Assembly: GCA_007570785.1 (NCBI GenBank)
Contig: ML664152.1
Coordinates: 4,381,776 to 4,445,775 of the forward strand
From: Antilocapra americana
Taxonomy: Eukaryota > Chordata > Mammalia > Artiodactyla > Antilocapridae
Length of the DNA stretch: 64,000 nucleotides
Direction: 5' to 3'
The notes below the pieces were generated by a model, which did not search any database, was not told where the DNA came from, and saw only the letters and a program-made list of their open reading frames with translations. A program made the translations under genes and the position numbers. Positions 24,148 through 37,060 of this stretch are shown here, in pieces. Each line of letters starts with the position of its first letter. Position 1 is the stretch's first letter.

Positions 24148-24927
24148 TGAGGTTTTGTGATTCCCCCATCGTGAATATGCGAATGTGGGCACGTTGTGAC
24201 TACCAGCTCTGGGAGATGGAGCCTCTGACTAGTGGGGTCTCTGGTGTGTGATCCTGGAGGATGGGCAGGCAGGGCAGACTGGGCAGCATGGCGAGGGCAG
24301 GGGGTGGGGGGACAGCTAGCTTCCATGGATTTAATGCCAGGCTCTCACCTGGGCTGCACCTGTAATCACCTATCAGTTTTTAGAAATTCCCAAAGACTGC
24401 CCACCTCCCCAGGCAGGTTTGATTGGACCAGAAACCTTTTAAAGCCCTTTTGTGCAGTGGAGGCTGAGAGCCACTGTGGTGGTAGTGTCTAGGTTTTGCT
24501 TGACCTTCTGTTGCACCCGCCCCTCAGTTGTTCTCCTTCCCTGTGAGGGCACTTCACTCACCTCTGCTCGGGCTGGGTCCAAGACCTGGCTTCCAAGGCT
24601 ATCACCTCCATTCTGTTACAGCTCTTTCAAAACTCCTTCTCAAATCTGAAGGTCATCCCCCTGCTCCCATGGCCTTGGGTATTTGAGGAAGTGACTTTGG
24701 AAGCGGGATTGGGGGTGTGGGGCAGGCTGCTAAGTCATGTAGGTGCTGTCACTTTTAGTTGCTGGAAAGATCATGCAAAATCATGTGCACCAAAGGCTGG
24801 GATTGTCACATTATTCCTTTGCAGTGGCTTTTATGATATTTTCTTGAAATTTCATTCTATTTCAGACTCTTATTCTGTTACAAAACTATCACCACGGCTG
24901 AAATATGTGTTTTTGAAAATTCTTCCA

Positions 24928-25001
24928 GGGACTCCCCCCGCAGTCCAGTGGTTAAGACTCTGAACTTCCAATGCAGGGGGCACAGGTTTGGTCTCTGGTA
25001 G
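24928..25001 (+). mobile_element. CHR-type SINE head
   Basis: GGGACTCCCCCCGCAGTCCAG, then AGACTCTGAACTTCCAATGC and GGGGGCACAGGTTTGG. Only the tRNA-derived part remains. Confidence 0.75.
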
Positions 25002-25298
25002 TTCTGTTTTTAGTTTGTGTGAACATTCTAGAACATGTAGACACATTTCCTTGGGGTATTAATTATTGTAATCTTATAGAGCTTGATATCTGGAGGTGCA
25101 CGTCATCCTGCTTTGTTCTTCTACAAACTTCTCTTCATTCTTGGGCTTTTCAACGTTTTGGATTTTTTAAATTAATTTTTTTAATACAAAAGTTTATTTC
25201 TCAGAAGCAGGCTGATCAGGGCTTGTACAGTGGTTTCTCTGTATCATCTGGGATCCAAGACCCTAATCTTTTTTGTTCCAGTATTGTGAGCACGTGAT

Positions 25299-25417
25299 TT
25301 CCATCCTTTTTTTTTTTTTTCCCCACATACAGCCTAATTCCCCAACCAGGAATCAAACCCATATCCTCTGCAGTGGAAGCACAGAGTCCTAACTGCTGGA
25401 CCACCAGGGAAGTCCCT
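25299..25417 (-). mobile_element. CHR-type SINE
   Basis: A poly-T at the left, AACCAGGAATCAAACCCATA, and the head GGACCACCAGGGAAGTCCC at the right. Confidence 0.85.
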
Positions 25418-25615
25418 TGAATACTTTTTAATAAAAAAAAAATCAGATGTCAGTCACGAAAGAAAAAACACACGTGTATGTATTGGGGAAGGAGACTGAA
25501 AGAACATCACAGAAATGCTGACATATTTCTATGTTGCACATGTCTTATTTTTAACCACTTTTAAGAATAAGGAGCATGAATGACTTCTGAGGTCAGTAAA
25601 GATGAGAACGAGTGA

Positions 25616-25921
<306 letters not shown>

Positions 25922-26683
25922 TGAGGCACCATGGTCCTCCTCTCTTGGAGAATCAGCGGCGCTTCCCATCCCTCTGCCCCACCACAGGGTAGAGCAAGAT
26001 TGTGCAACTGCTGCTGGGTGATGACTGTAGTCTGGGGCGAAGCTTTGAGTTCAGGGCACGGGGTTCCAAGGCCCCGTGGGAGGGAAGGAGGAGGTGTCTG
26101 GACCACTCAGCTAGTCCATGTCTAAGTAGCCCGGAAACTGTCATTTTCAGGGACCAGTATGTGACTTTTCACTGTGCCTAGTGTCTGCGACCTTATCCTT
26201 CAAGGATCGAAGTACCTGGGAACTTGCCCTGAGACAGACACAGCCAGCACACTGCATCTGCAGACTTTTAGCCCAGACCAGGCCTGCCTCCAACAGCACC
26301 ACCTCTCAGAGGTCTGCCTCTCTTGGGTAGTGCAGACACGCAAGGCTGTCTCCTCTCTGTGGGTCCCTCCCCATGCTGCCTGCCCTCCCTCCCCATTCTG
26401 GGACCCTCACCACTGCCTGATTAGGTGCTTATAACTCTTTGACTAAATTTACATTCATGACATTTATCCAGGCCAGCCCCTGGGCTTGGCCTCTCAGCTT
26501 TTTATTGGCAGCACATCTAAAAACCTTTGCTTGGGATGAATTAATTCTCCCACTTATGAGCAGATCTTCTTAATGATGGTTATGCAAAACAGGCATGGAC
26601 ATCCCTAAAGTGATTTTTCATATGTGTTTCTAATATTTTTATGTGGCATGGTAGAATAACCACCATTATTATATGGTATGATG

Positions 26684-26990
26684 AAGTTGTTCAGTCCCAG
26701 TCATGTCCGACTCTTTGGCCCCTTGGACTGCAGCACGCCAGGCCTCCCTGCCCCTCACCATCTCCTGGAGTTTGCCCAAGTTCATCTCCATTGAATCAGT
26801 GATCCAACCATCTCATCCTCTGTCATCCCCTTCTCCTGCCTTCAGTCTTTCCCAGCATCAGGGTCTTTTCCAATGAGTCAGCTCTTCACATCAGGTGGCC
26901 AAAGTATCGGAGTTTCAGCTTCAGCACCAGGAGGGAATGCTGAAGGAGGAGGGACTGGCAAGCCACTGCAGTATTCTTGCTGTGCGAACA
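26684..26990. mobile_element. BovB antisense joined to a Bov-tA piece
   Basis: 26684-26930 is an antisense BovB end (CTCATCCTCTGTCATCCCC, GGTGGCCAAAGTATCGGAG). 26931-26990 is a short sense Bov-tA piece (GGCAAGCCACTGCAGTATTC). Confidence 0.8.
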
Positions 26991-27327
26991 CCATGAACTG
27001 TATTAAAAAAACAAGGCAGTGTGATAGTATGTATAACCTTAATTTGACTTTGATGCAGGCTCTTGGGCTCTGGTTCCTCTTAGGGCATCACCAGCTGTGA
27101 GTGTGCAGAGTATGGAGACAAAATCTCTGATTCACTAGACACATACCAGTGGATCACAGTGTTGTGTCATTCCCTCTGGGCACTGAGGGGAGAATATAAG
27201 AAATAGGCTTCACCCTCCTGACAAACAGGAGCCACTGAGTAAGCAGACAGGCAGAGAGGGCTTTGTAGGTGTTTGTGTAGGGTTCCCAGTTCATCAAAGC
27301 TGCCTGTTTGGAATATGACTATACACG

Positions 27328-27450
27328 CTTCCCTGGTGGCTCAGAGGGTAAAGAATTGGCCTGTAATGCGGGAGACCTGGGTTTGATCCCTGGATCAGGA
27401 AGATCCTCTGGAAAAGGGAAAGGCAACCCACTCCAGTATTCTTGCCTGCT
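27328..27450 (+). mobile_element. Bov-tA SINE, 5' part
   Basis: CGCTTCCCTGGTGGCTCAGA, then GGCAACCCACTCCAGTATTC. It is cut off just after TTGCC. Confidence 0.9.
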
Positions 27451-27516
27451 TCTGTAATGCATTCTATAATGCTTTTAAATAAATTTGCAGAGTGTATGTA
27501 TCAAAATAGCATACAT

Positions 27517-27722
27517 ACTATATCAGGGTTCTGTAGAGAAACAGAACTAAGGGATGTGTGTGTGCATATATTTATGTACATGGTAGTCTCTGTAATTGTG
27601 TGAGCCAATTATATACATATAATTGCATAATGTGTAAGTGTGCTTATTTGCTTAGTCGTGGGCTACATGCCTGGGCACCCCACGGTCCAGTCAGGTTAAC
27701 ACATAAAATTAGCCATCACACA
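27517..27722. repeat. Ancient interspersed repeat, family not assigned
   Basis: Shows GTTCTGTAGAGAAACAGAAC near the left and AACACATAAAATTAGCCATC at the right, the two ends of a widespread old mammalian element. A related copy occurs at 48427-48610. Confidence 0.5.
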
Positions 27723-28366
27723 CAGAATTGAGAAAACATTGCATCTCCACCCCAGACATGTGGGTTACTCTGTCCCCAGTGCTCAGGGACCTGAATCTTA
27801 AGGATTCTGTGATGACTTCTTGGCCACCCAGCCCCTTAAGCTCACAGTTGGCAATAGTGTTTTCTAGGTAGTGACCTGAAGGAGACTACGTTCCTTGAGA
27901 TGTTAGGAAGTATCCCCCCGGAAGGCACTGTGAGGTCAAGTCATCTTTAAGGATCCTTCCTGGAAGACCTCACTGTGCAGAGGCCCGTGATGTCTCTGAG
28001 AAGCCTTTCAGGACTCCCAGACATTTGTGCCAAAAGAGCCCCTCTTAAAACACTCAGAGCCGTGACGGAGGTGGAAGTTAGCTTGGGAATGCTGGTCTGA
28101 AGGTGGGGTCCCCCAGGCTTGGGGAGGCTCTCCATTGGAAATGCCTCAATGCTGATTTGAGGATGAGGTGACAGAGCTGCCCCAGGGACACTTGCCTCTG
28201 CTTTGTCCCCAGCGTGACACTCGGATGACACTTAGCTCCTCCCTACATGGATGGTGGGTCTGCCCAGAGGTGGGAAGCAGCCTTTCGTGTCCCGGTTGGT
28301 GTCCGCTCGCTGCTGGTGGGCAGTGGGCACCTGCAGCCCAGGGAGCATGTCCTGCCCTGTCTTTAG

Positions 28367-28771
<405 letters not shown>

Positions 28772-29716
28772 TGATGGGGCTGCAGAAGGCACCCAGGTGA
28801 GGGTGGCTGTGGACGGGTCTGTCTGCAGTGTGAGCAGGGGGACTGGGGTGCCTCATGGGTTGTCTGTGGTCTTTGTTTCCTTGTGTGGCTCCCAGCAATC
28901 GGGTGTGCAGTGTCACCTTTGCCTTTCAGCAGAGAGGCCCTCCTGAACACTGTAGTAATGATGCAAGACGGTGAAAACACAGTCCCGATTTTGCACACAG
29001 GAGGCTGAAGGAAGAAGGAAGAGACTTTTTGCTTTGTCCTTTTCTCTAGCCTGGAAGCAACCTTTCTATTTTTATCTTTTCCCAGTGATGCTGTAAATAC
29101 ATGTTAAGCATCCCTGACCAGCACACTCCTTTCTTCCTGGGAGAGGAGGTGCCACGTGGGATTATGGGTGTCACAAAGGTGTCAGGCGCCCGGGGGCCCT
29201 GTGTTGCTGGGAGAAGCTGCTATGGAGGAGGACAGAAACGTTGCAGGATGAGTGACTCTGAATCACTGCCAACGTTCCAAATACCGAGTAGCCTGGGACT
29301 GGACACATCTTTCCACTGCGATGTGGTTTTTGCCAAGAATAGCAATGAGTTCTATTTTATTGTCTGAGAACATCAGGGGTTACTTGTGTTTATTTGCGAG
29401 GAGATTCATCCAGTTCCAGAAGTGCAGGCAGAGCACATATGACAGCCAAGGCTCTGTGAAGCTGGGCATACGTGGCTGTTTTGGTAACTCAAAGGTCGCC
29501 TCTGGAGGCCACACCACTTAGCAGGTGGGAGGGGCCACCCGGGATCCAGTTGGCCAGGATTGGGGGCCCCATTTCTCACTTCTGCCAGTAGGTCCCCATC
29601 TGGGTCTGAATCTCCTCTGGAAGGTGATTGTGGTGATTAGTAAGCTGATGTGCATGGAACACTGAACACCACCTGGTACATGGTAAAGGGTCAACCCAGT
29701 CTGGTCCTTGAGCATT

Positions 29717-29754
29717 GACTATATATATATATATAGTTATATATATATAACTTT
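29717..29754. repeat. (TA)n microsatellite
   Basis: Two runs of TATATATATA separated by GT, adjoining the 3' end of an antisense CHR-2 SINE. Confidence 0.9.
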
Positions 29755-30043
29755 ATTTATTTCATTTTGGCTGTGCTGGGTTGTTGCTATGCAGGCTTTC
29801 CTCTAGTTGTGGGGAGTGGAGGTGCACTCCAGCTGTGGTGTGAGTGGCTTGTCTTGTGGAGAACAGGCTCTAGGGTGCACAGGCTCAGCAGCTGCGGCTT
29901 CCAGGCTCTCGAGCAGGGGCTCACTAGTTGCCACATGGGCTTTGTTGCTCTGCGGCATGTGGATTCTTCCCAGACCAGGGATCAAACCTGTGTCCCCTGC
30001 ATTGACCAGTAGATTCTTTACCAGTGAGCCACCAGGGAAGCCC
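29755..30043 (-). mobile_element. CHR-2-type SINE
   Basis: Antisense: GGCTGTGCTGGGTTGTTGCT, CTGCGGCATGTGGATTCTTC, and the head GAGCCACCAGGGAAGCCCT. Confidence 0.9.
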
Positions 30044-30561
30044 TACCACTGGTTACTGATGACACAATAGAGTCACAGTTTTATGCCATAGGGCAAACAT
30101 AGCCTTGAAGCAGATACAAGTCTTCACTAGTGAAATGTCCTGTTACCTGGATCAAATACCTCAAAAATTTTTGGCTGAGCTGAGTCAAGTGTAAAAACAT
30201 GCATCTTTGTAAAAGGGGAGCAGGTTCTCTGTGAGGTACCCCCAAATTTAGCAGTTACCCCAGATGCTCTGACTTTTCCAAGCAGTTAGTCTTATCCAAA
30301 GTGGGGCCCACATCTCTGCTGTAATGTTACCCCAGGCAGGACACCCCCCCCGGGGGGGCTGTGCCTGCAATCAGAGCTGAGGCTGGAGGAGAGTGACTTG
30401 GAGGCAGTCTGGAGCTGTGGATATCCAGCGAGCATAGAATCTGTCACCCCAGAGTACATGCTTTGAGAGGTTGTAAATGGACACTCAGAAGTAGGTGAGC
30501 CGAGACCACACACATCAAATTCATCCTTTATCTTATATGCAAAATGTCTTGATCCAGTTAA

Positions 30562-30717
<156 letters not shown>

Positions 30718-31019
30718 TGAGTACAGCTGGCTCTCCTGGACTTGGGCTTCCATGGCCTCACCTACTGGGTGCTGCCAAATTCTGAAACCATTCCATAGCA
30801 CAAAAGGAGGAAGAAAGGAAAAGGAAGAGAGGCAGGGGGAGACACTGAGGGGGTTTTAAGTCAGATACGGATTTCTTTTGAAGGCGGCTCTGGGTATTGG
30901 TTCACCCCTACCTACTCCCATGCCCTGCTGGGACAAGAGAGATGTGTTGCGGGGCCTCCCACTTGCTTTAGAAACACATGCCATCCAGAGCAGAGTGGAA
31001 GGAAACTTCTGACTGATAC

Positions 31020-31582
31020 TGATAGCTTACAGTGGACAATGTTGGATTTGTAATGTCTGAAGAAGATTTAGCTTCAGGACTAGGGACCAGGCTTGATCCT
31101 TCAGAGCTTTTGTGTGGCAGGAGTTTTATTGCAATGAAAAAGGACAGAAAAACCACCTTCTGACATAGACATCAGAATGCCCCTACTTGCTAGTCTTATC
31201 AAGGCCTTATATACTTTTACCAGACCCATTCCTACAACATAAATCTTAAATTAACATGATTAGAACTAACAATTGAAAGGTCTTACCAGACCGACTCCTA
31301 CAACATACATCTTAAGATAACAAGATTAGTCAGAATGTTCTTGTTAAGAAGAAACATGTCTTCAAGCAAGATACATTGTTTTTATATAATCATGAGCACA
31401 GAACTTAAGGAAAAACATACCCTTGAGCAAGATGAGTTTTGTTGTGTAATCACTGGCTCTGGGCTTAAAGAAAATAACCTCTTAGTGACTAAGACAAAAC
31501 AATGTAGAAAAAAAAAATGTCCTTTTCTCCTCCTTGAGGGCCCCAGACTCCTTATCAACCCACCCAAGAATTAACTCTCTCA
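31020..31582 (-). mobile_element. Solo LTR (class I ERV-like), antisense, with ATAC target duplication
   Basis: On the minus strand it begins TGAGAGAGTTAA and ends CTGTAAGCTATCA. It is flanked by ATAC on both sides (31016-31019 and 31583-31586). In sense order it has a TATATAAGG box (plus-strand complement at 31205-31213), an AATAAA signal (complement at 31125-31130) and a U5 close to that of the LTR at 60219. No internal retroviral genes remain, so it is the product of LTR-LTR recombination or loss. A 4-bp duplication fits ERV1-type integration. The family name was not determined. Confidence 0.88.
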
Positions 31583-31709
31583 ATACCAAAATCTGACAAA
31601 GAGAATGGAAAAAGGGAAAAGAGTAGACCACTTATAAATTATGATGGAGGAATTCTAACTAATGTATTATCAAATAGAATCCAGTAGCACATTAAGAATA
31701 ATATACCAA

Positions 31710-31872
31710 GGACTTTCCTGGTGGTGCAGTGAGTGGGAGTCCTCCTGCCAATACAGGGGACATGAGTTCGATCCCTGGTTTGGGAAGGTTCCACATGCCA
31801 TAGAGCAGCTAAGCCTGTGAGCCATAACTACTGAGCATCGTGCTGCAACTACTGAATGGAAAAATAATAGTA
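31710..31872 (+). mobile_element. CHR-2-type SINE
   Basis: Sense copy: GACTTTCCTGGTGGTGCAG, then CATGAGTTCGATCCCTGGTT and GAGCCATAACTACTGAGCAT, with an A-rich tail. Confidence 0.85.
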
Positions 31873-32166
31873 ATAATACACTGAGGCTGAGTTCATACCA
31901 AAAGTACAAGTATGATTTAATGTGAGATCTATTAATGAAATCCATTGTGTCACTAGATCAAAGGAAAACACAAAGTAATTATCTTTATATAGGCCCAAAA
32001 GATAGTGACATTTAATACCCATTTCTATTTTTAAAACTTAATTAGAACAAGATTTATGTTCACTTTTTTTCAAAAGATTAAAAAAAAATCATGTTAGTGA
32101 TAAGTATTAGAAGCACTCCCACTAAAGTCAAGAGAAGGATCCCCAGTGTTTTGTTTTAGAAGTACT

Positions 32167-32426
32167 GCTGCTGCTGCTGCTAAGTCGCTTCAGTCGCGTC
32201 CAATTTTGTGCGACCCCATAGACGGCAGCCCACCAGGCGCCCCCGTCCCTGGGATTCTCCAGGCAAGAACACTGGAGTGGGTTGCCATTTCCTTCTCCAA
32301 TGCATGAAAGTGAAAAGGGAAAGTGAAGCCGCTCGTGTCCAGACTCTTCGCGACCCCATGGACTGCAGCCCACCCGGCTCCTCCGTCCCTGGGATTCTCC
32401 AGGCAAGAACACTGGAGTGGGTTGCC
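32167..32426 (-). mobile_element. BOV-A2 dimeric SINE with 9-bp target duplication
   Basis: Antisense dimer with a (CTG)n start, then TAAGTCGCTTCAGTCGCGTC, and two GGCAAGAACACTGGAGTGGG cores. The flanks AGAAGTACT at 32158-32166 and 32427-32435 are a perfect target duplication. Low divergence suggests a young insertion. Confidence 0.95.
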
Positions 32427-32545
32427 AGAAGTACTGGTTAATGCAATGAGATAAGAAAACAGAGATAGTATGCAAGTAGCAGAAAGGAAGAGGCAAAACT
32501 AATCACTACTTGGAGATGCTGTTCTTGCATATTTAGCCTACTCAG

Positions 32546-32616
32546 GGTTTCCCTGGTGGCCCAGGCAGTAAAGCATCACAAAGAATTGGACACAACTGAG
32601 TGACTAACACATACAG
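32546..32616 (+). mobile_element. Bov-tA with internal deletion
   Basis: GGTTTCCCTGGTGGCCCAGG is followed directly by AGAATTGGACACAACTGAGT. The central 120 or so bases are missing. Confidence 0.75.
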
Positions 32617-33526
32617 ACTACTCAAGAAAACCAGCTGAAACTATTAGAAATAATGGATAGAAACAGTAATACAAAAATTAATATAAATTATATTTTGGTA
32701 AAGTAGCTGACTATAAAAATATAGAAATCACTTTCTGGTGTTAAATAGTAAATAATTAGAAAAGTAATGGAAGAAGGTGTCCCATGTATAATATAAAGGG
32801 CTTTTTATAAATTGTTAGTACAGATATGAGATTCTCATAGAAAATAGGGCAAAATATCTCAACTAGAAATAAAAAGTAAGAATTATAGATAGTAGAAACA
32901 TCTGAAAAGATATTCAATCTCAGAAATAGCTAAAATAATGCAAACTTAAGCAAAGGTCATTTTTCCCCTTACAAGTGGGTAAAGAAAAACTGAAAGTGGC
33001 CAGTGGATATATATTTTGGAGTAATTATTCTGGAGGTCATCAATATATATATAAAAATAAAATCTTTTTTATGCATATACTTTTTGATTGGCAGATGCTC
33101 TTTTTCTAAGGAAATGATTACACAGTGTGTACAAAGATATACATATGAGGATGTTTATCTCAGCTTGTTTATAATTATGAAATATTGGAGGCAAACCATT
33201 ATTATGGCTTGGTTATTAAGGAGTTGGCTGAATAAAATCTTATAGGGCCAGATAGTAGAGTATTAGATACCTATGAAAAAGGATGTTGCTCTGTAGCTAT
33301 TGACATGGGAAGATGTCCATGAAATCTTAAGTGAAAACAATAGATTATAAAAGAGTGGGGAGGTATATTATGTTCTATATTTGTTTTCAAATAGTTATAC
33401 AGCTGTACCTTTTAATACAGAAACTACTAACCACATGTAGCTCTTTAAATTTCAATTAATCAAAATTAACAAAATGAAACCCAGTTCCTCAGTTTCAACT
33501 GGTCACATTTAGAGTTCTCAATAGCT

Positions 33527-33805
33527 GGGATTCCCTGGTGGTCAAGTGGTTAAGAATTTGCCTCGCAATGCAAGGGAACACAGGTTTGATCCCTGGTCCA
33601 GGAAAATTCCACCTGCCATAGAGCTGCTTAGCCGTGAGCCATGACTACTGAGCCTATGTGCCTGAGCCCATGCTCTGCAACAAGAGAAGCCACTGCAGTG
33701 GGAAGCCTGCTCACCACAACAAACAGTAGCCCCCACTCGTTGCAACTAGAGAAAGTCCATGCACAACAATGAAGACCCAGTGCAGCCAAAAATAAAATAA
33801 ATTTC
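33527..33805 (+). mobile_element. CHR-2-type SINE
   Basis: Nearly full-length sense copy: GGGATTCCCTGGTGGTCAAG, GAAGCCACTGCAGTGGGAAG, with the AATAAAATAAATTT tail. Confidence 0.92.
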
Positions 33806-33906
33806 TCAATAGCTAAATGTAGCTGGTGGCCACCAGATTTGATGGCAGTTATACAGAACCTTTCCATCATCATTCATTAAGTTCCATTGGATAATCCTCG
33901 GAATGT

Positions 33907-34116
33907 GCGTGTGGGCTCAGTTGCTAAGTCATGCCTGATTCTGCAACCCCATGGACTGTAGCCCACCAGGCTCCTCTGTGCATGGGCTTTTCCAGGTAAG
34001 AATACTCAAGTGGGTTGTCCTTTCGTACTTCAGGGGATATGCCTCACCCAGAGACTAAACTTGCATCTCCTGCATTGGCAGACGAATTCTTTACCACTGA
34101 GTCACCTGCGAATCCC
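33907..34116 (-). mobile_element. Bov-tA SINE
   Basis: Antisense: TGCTAAGTCATGCCTGATTC, CATGGACTGTAGCCCACCAG, and the head TTTACCACTGAGTCACCTGC. Confidence 0.88.
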
Positions 34117-34328
34117 AATCCTAGGAGACTAGTCGCCAAATATTAACAGTAACTATTTCTGGATAGTGAAGTTGCTGATAATCTTTGTATTTACTTGGCT
34201 TATACGTCTCTGTAGTTTCTTAAATATTGATGGTGATTTGCATTCCTTTCTGTCAAATCAGAAAAGAAAATACTATTTCAGGAAAATAGTAAAGCATTTT
34301 TAAGGACTCACAGCCCTTCTTTCCACAG

Positions 34329-34393
34329 TGAGTTGAATGCCAAGTCAAGGGAGTTGCACCTGCAGATTTCAGATGACGGGCAGTCCTCAGAAG
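34329..34393 (+). CDS. C2CD2: C2CD2 exon 8 (C2 domain strand)
   Basis: This short exon has acceptor TTTCCACAG ending at 34328 and donor GTGGGT at 34394. The first base completes a Phe codon, and 21 codons follow (ELNAKSRELHLQISDDGQSS then E). The final G starts an alanine codon completed in exon 9. RELHLQISDD corresponds to the C2 strand that precedes the third loop, and the D-D pair is the only acidic remnant of a possible calcium site. It lies 3.6 kb after exon 7, with an antisense solo LTR and several SINEs between them. Confidence 0.92.
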
Positions 34394-34566
34394 GTGGGTG
34401 TTCAGCAGACAGTAGGAGGCCTGCTCTCTGGGAGGGTCATACAGCAGCCCTGACCAGGGCCTTGGGGCAGGGAGGATGAGAGATTCAGCAGAAGGATTCA
34501 GCCCTGCCCACTAAGCCACTCCAGGTTTTCCCAAGGGAATGTTTAGTTGAAAGTCCATTCCAATTA

Positions 34567-34980
34567 TTGTTGTTGCTGTTAAGTCACTAAGTCCTGTCTG
34601 ACTCTTTTCAACCCCATGGACCATAGCACACCAGGCTTCTCTTTCCTCCACCATCTCCTGGTGCTCAGACTCATGTCGCTTGAGTCAATGATGCCATCCG
34701 ACTGCCTCATCCTCTGTTGCCCCTTTAGCCTCCTGCTCTCAATCTTTCCCAGCATCAGGGTCTTTTCCAGTGAGTCAGCTCTTTCCATCAGGTGGCCTGA
34801 TGGAAAGCCTAAAGAGTTCCTTTAGGACTGACTAGTTTGATCTCCTTGCAGTCCAAGGGACTTTCAAGAGTCTTCTCTAGCACCACAGTTTGAAAGCATG
34901 AATTTTTCGGTGCTTAGCCTTCTTAATGGTCCTGGAAAAACCATGGTTTTGACTATATGGATCTTTGTTGGCAGTTATTC
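34567..34980 (-). mobile_element. BovB LINE 3' portion
   Basis: Antisense: TTGTTGCTGTTAAGTCACTA through CTTTCCCAGCATCAGGGTC to GGAAAAACCATGGTTTTGAC. About 25 bases around the GGTGGCC site are rearranged to a short inverted copy (TCAGGTGGCCTGATGGAAAG). Confidence 0.9.
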
Positions 34981-35109
34981 TAGTTATTAACAAGGTCAAA
35001 CATTCTGAGAAAGAGTATATTCAACTGGTTCTTTTCATTTTTTAAAACAAATATCCACAATCTTTTATTCAACAATTAATGGCTTGAGAAGCAGTTCTCA
35101 GCCTTCTTG

Positions 35110-35628
35110 GGCTTAATAAACCTTTTTTAAAAATTTTTATCTCAGTTTTTAATTGTGGTAAATCATATATAAACGTTACCGTCTTAACCATCTTTGAGTG
35201 TAAAATTCAGTAGCATTAAGTGCATTCACGTGGTTGTACAGTCATCACCACCATCCATCTCCAAAATTCACCTTTGTTGCTGTTCATTTACTCAGTCTTA
35301 TCCAACTGTTTGCTACCCCATGGACTGCAGCATGCCAGGCTTCCGTCCTTCACCATCTCCCGGAGTTTGCTCAAACTCATGTCCATTGAGTCAGTGATAC
35401 CATCCAACCATCTCATCCTCTGTCACCTCCTTCTCCTGCCCTCAATCTTTCCCAGCAACAGGGTTTTTTCCAATGAGTCCACTCTTTGCATCAGGTGACC
35501 AAAGTATTGGAGTTTCAGCTTCAATATCAGTCCTTCATCTTACAAAACTTGCACTCACTCCCCATGCCCCTTCTGTAGCCTCTGGCACACACCCTTCGGC
35601 TTTCTGTTTCCATGAATTACACTGGCTT
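35110..35628 (-). mobile_element. L1M fragment split by BovB
   Basis: 35110-35272 (TTAACCATCTTTGAGTGTAA, CATCACCACCATCCATCTCC) and 35539-35628 (GCCTCTGGCACACACCCTTC, TCTGTTTCCATGAATTACAC) are consecutive pieces of one L1M 3' region. They are separated by the BovB insertion at 35273-35538. Confidence 0.75.
35273..35538 (-). mobile_element. BovB LINE 3' end nested in L1M
   Basis: Antisense: TTGCTGTTCATTTACTCAGT through CATCCAACCATCTCATCCTC to TTTCAGCTTCAATATCAGTC. Confidence 0.88.
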
Positions 35629-35677
35629 TTCCTTGTAAAAGAAGCCCCAGCAGCTTAAACTGAGCCCATGCTTTGAA

Positions 35678-35806
35678 GTAAAGTATTAGTTGGCTCAGTC
35701 GTGTCCGAGTCTTTGTGACCCCATGGACTGTAGCCCTCCAGACTCCTCTGTTCATTGAATTCTCCAGGCAAGAATATTGGAGTGGGTTGCCATTTCCTTC
35801 TCCAAA
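35678..35806 (-). mobile_element. Bov-tA SINE, 3' half
   Basis: Antisense: GGCTCAGTCGTGTCCGAGTC, then AAGAATATTGGAGTGGGTTG. The tRNA-type head is missing. Confidence 0.88.
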
Positions 35807-36715
35807 ATTGGGCACATGCTTTAGATACAAGAAAGTAATAATCAGAGGTAAAACTCCCTAGACTGAGTGTAGACCTGTGTATGCATGTTTGTAAATCCAT
35901 AGTTTCTTTATTAGGATTCTTAAAATCTTTATGAACAAAATGGAGAGGTGACCCTTGCCTGGCTAATTAAGCTGTGAAACTAAGCCATCTGTTTATCTCC
36001 TAAAGTTACCAAGACATAGGAAAAAGCAATTCAAGCTCCCTAGTTAATTAGCCATAATTTTGAGGCAGTTTCCTCAGCTCTGTAGTGTGGAGATCACTCG
36101 GATGCTCCTGAGATAAGAACTGACATTCCAAGAGAGGGTGTGTGGTCTGAACACAGGGTGGAATTGCTGTTTGCTAATCCATGGCACCACCCCTGCTGGC
36201 TGTGTCCAGCCTGATGGGATTTGTGAAATTTCTAACTTAAGAAACAACAAAACACAGAACAAAGAACAACCATATAACCTTTATGCAAACTCAAATATTT
36301 TCAACATTTTGCCCACTTCCTTCACTGTTTGTGCTCATACATAGTGGGTGCTATCAGCTGGTCTTCTTGCCCCCGTGCCACACACACACTCAGGGTGAAC
36401 CATGGGCATTTAAGTATGGGGCATCCTGGCCCTTTGCTCCTAAACTCTTTAGTATGTGCTTCCTAAGAATAGGGGCATTCTCTTATTTGTCCACAGTGTA
36501 GTTATCAGCTTCCTGAGTGACACTGATTCACTTTGTTACTCTACCGACCAGATTTTTCAGTTCCCATCAGCTGATTCCCTAAGGTCCTTCCTAGCAGTAT
36601 TTCCCAGTCCAGGATAGGATCACATACCACCTCTGATCGTCACAACTCTGTAGCTCTCTTGGTTTGGGGCGTTTCCACAGATTTCTTGTGTCTTTTACAA
36701 TACTAACTTTTCTAA

Positions 36716-37000
<285 letters not shown>

Positions 37001-37060
37001 TGACGTCCTCTATGAGGTCAAGGTCCTGCTCCACCCACTTGAGCAAAGGGAAGTGTTTCT

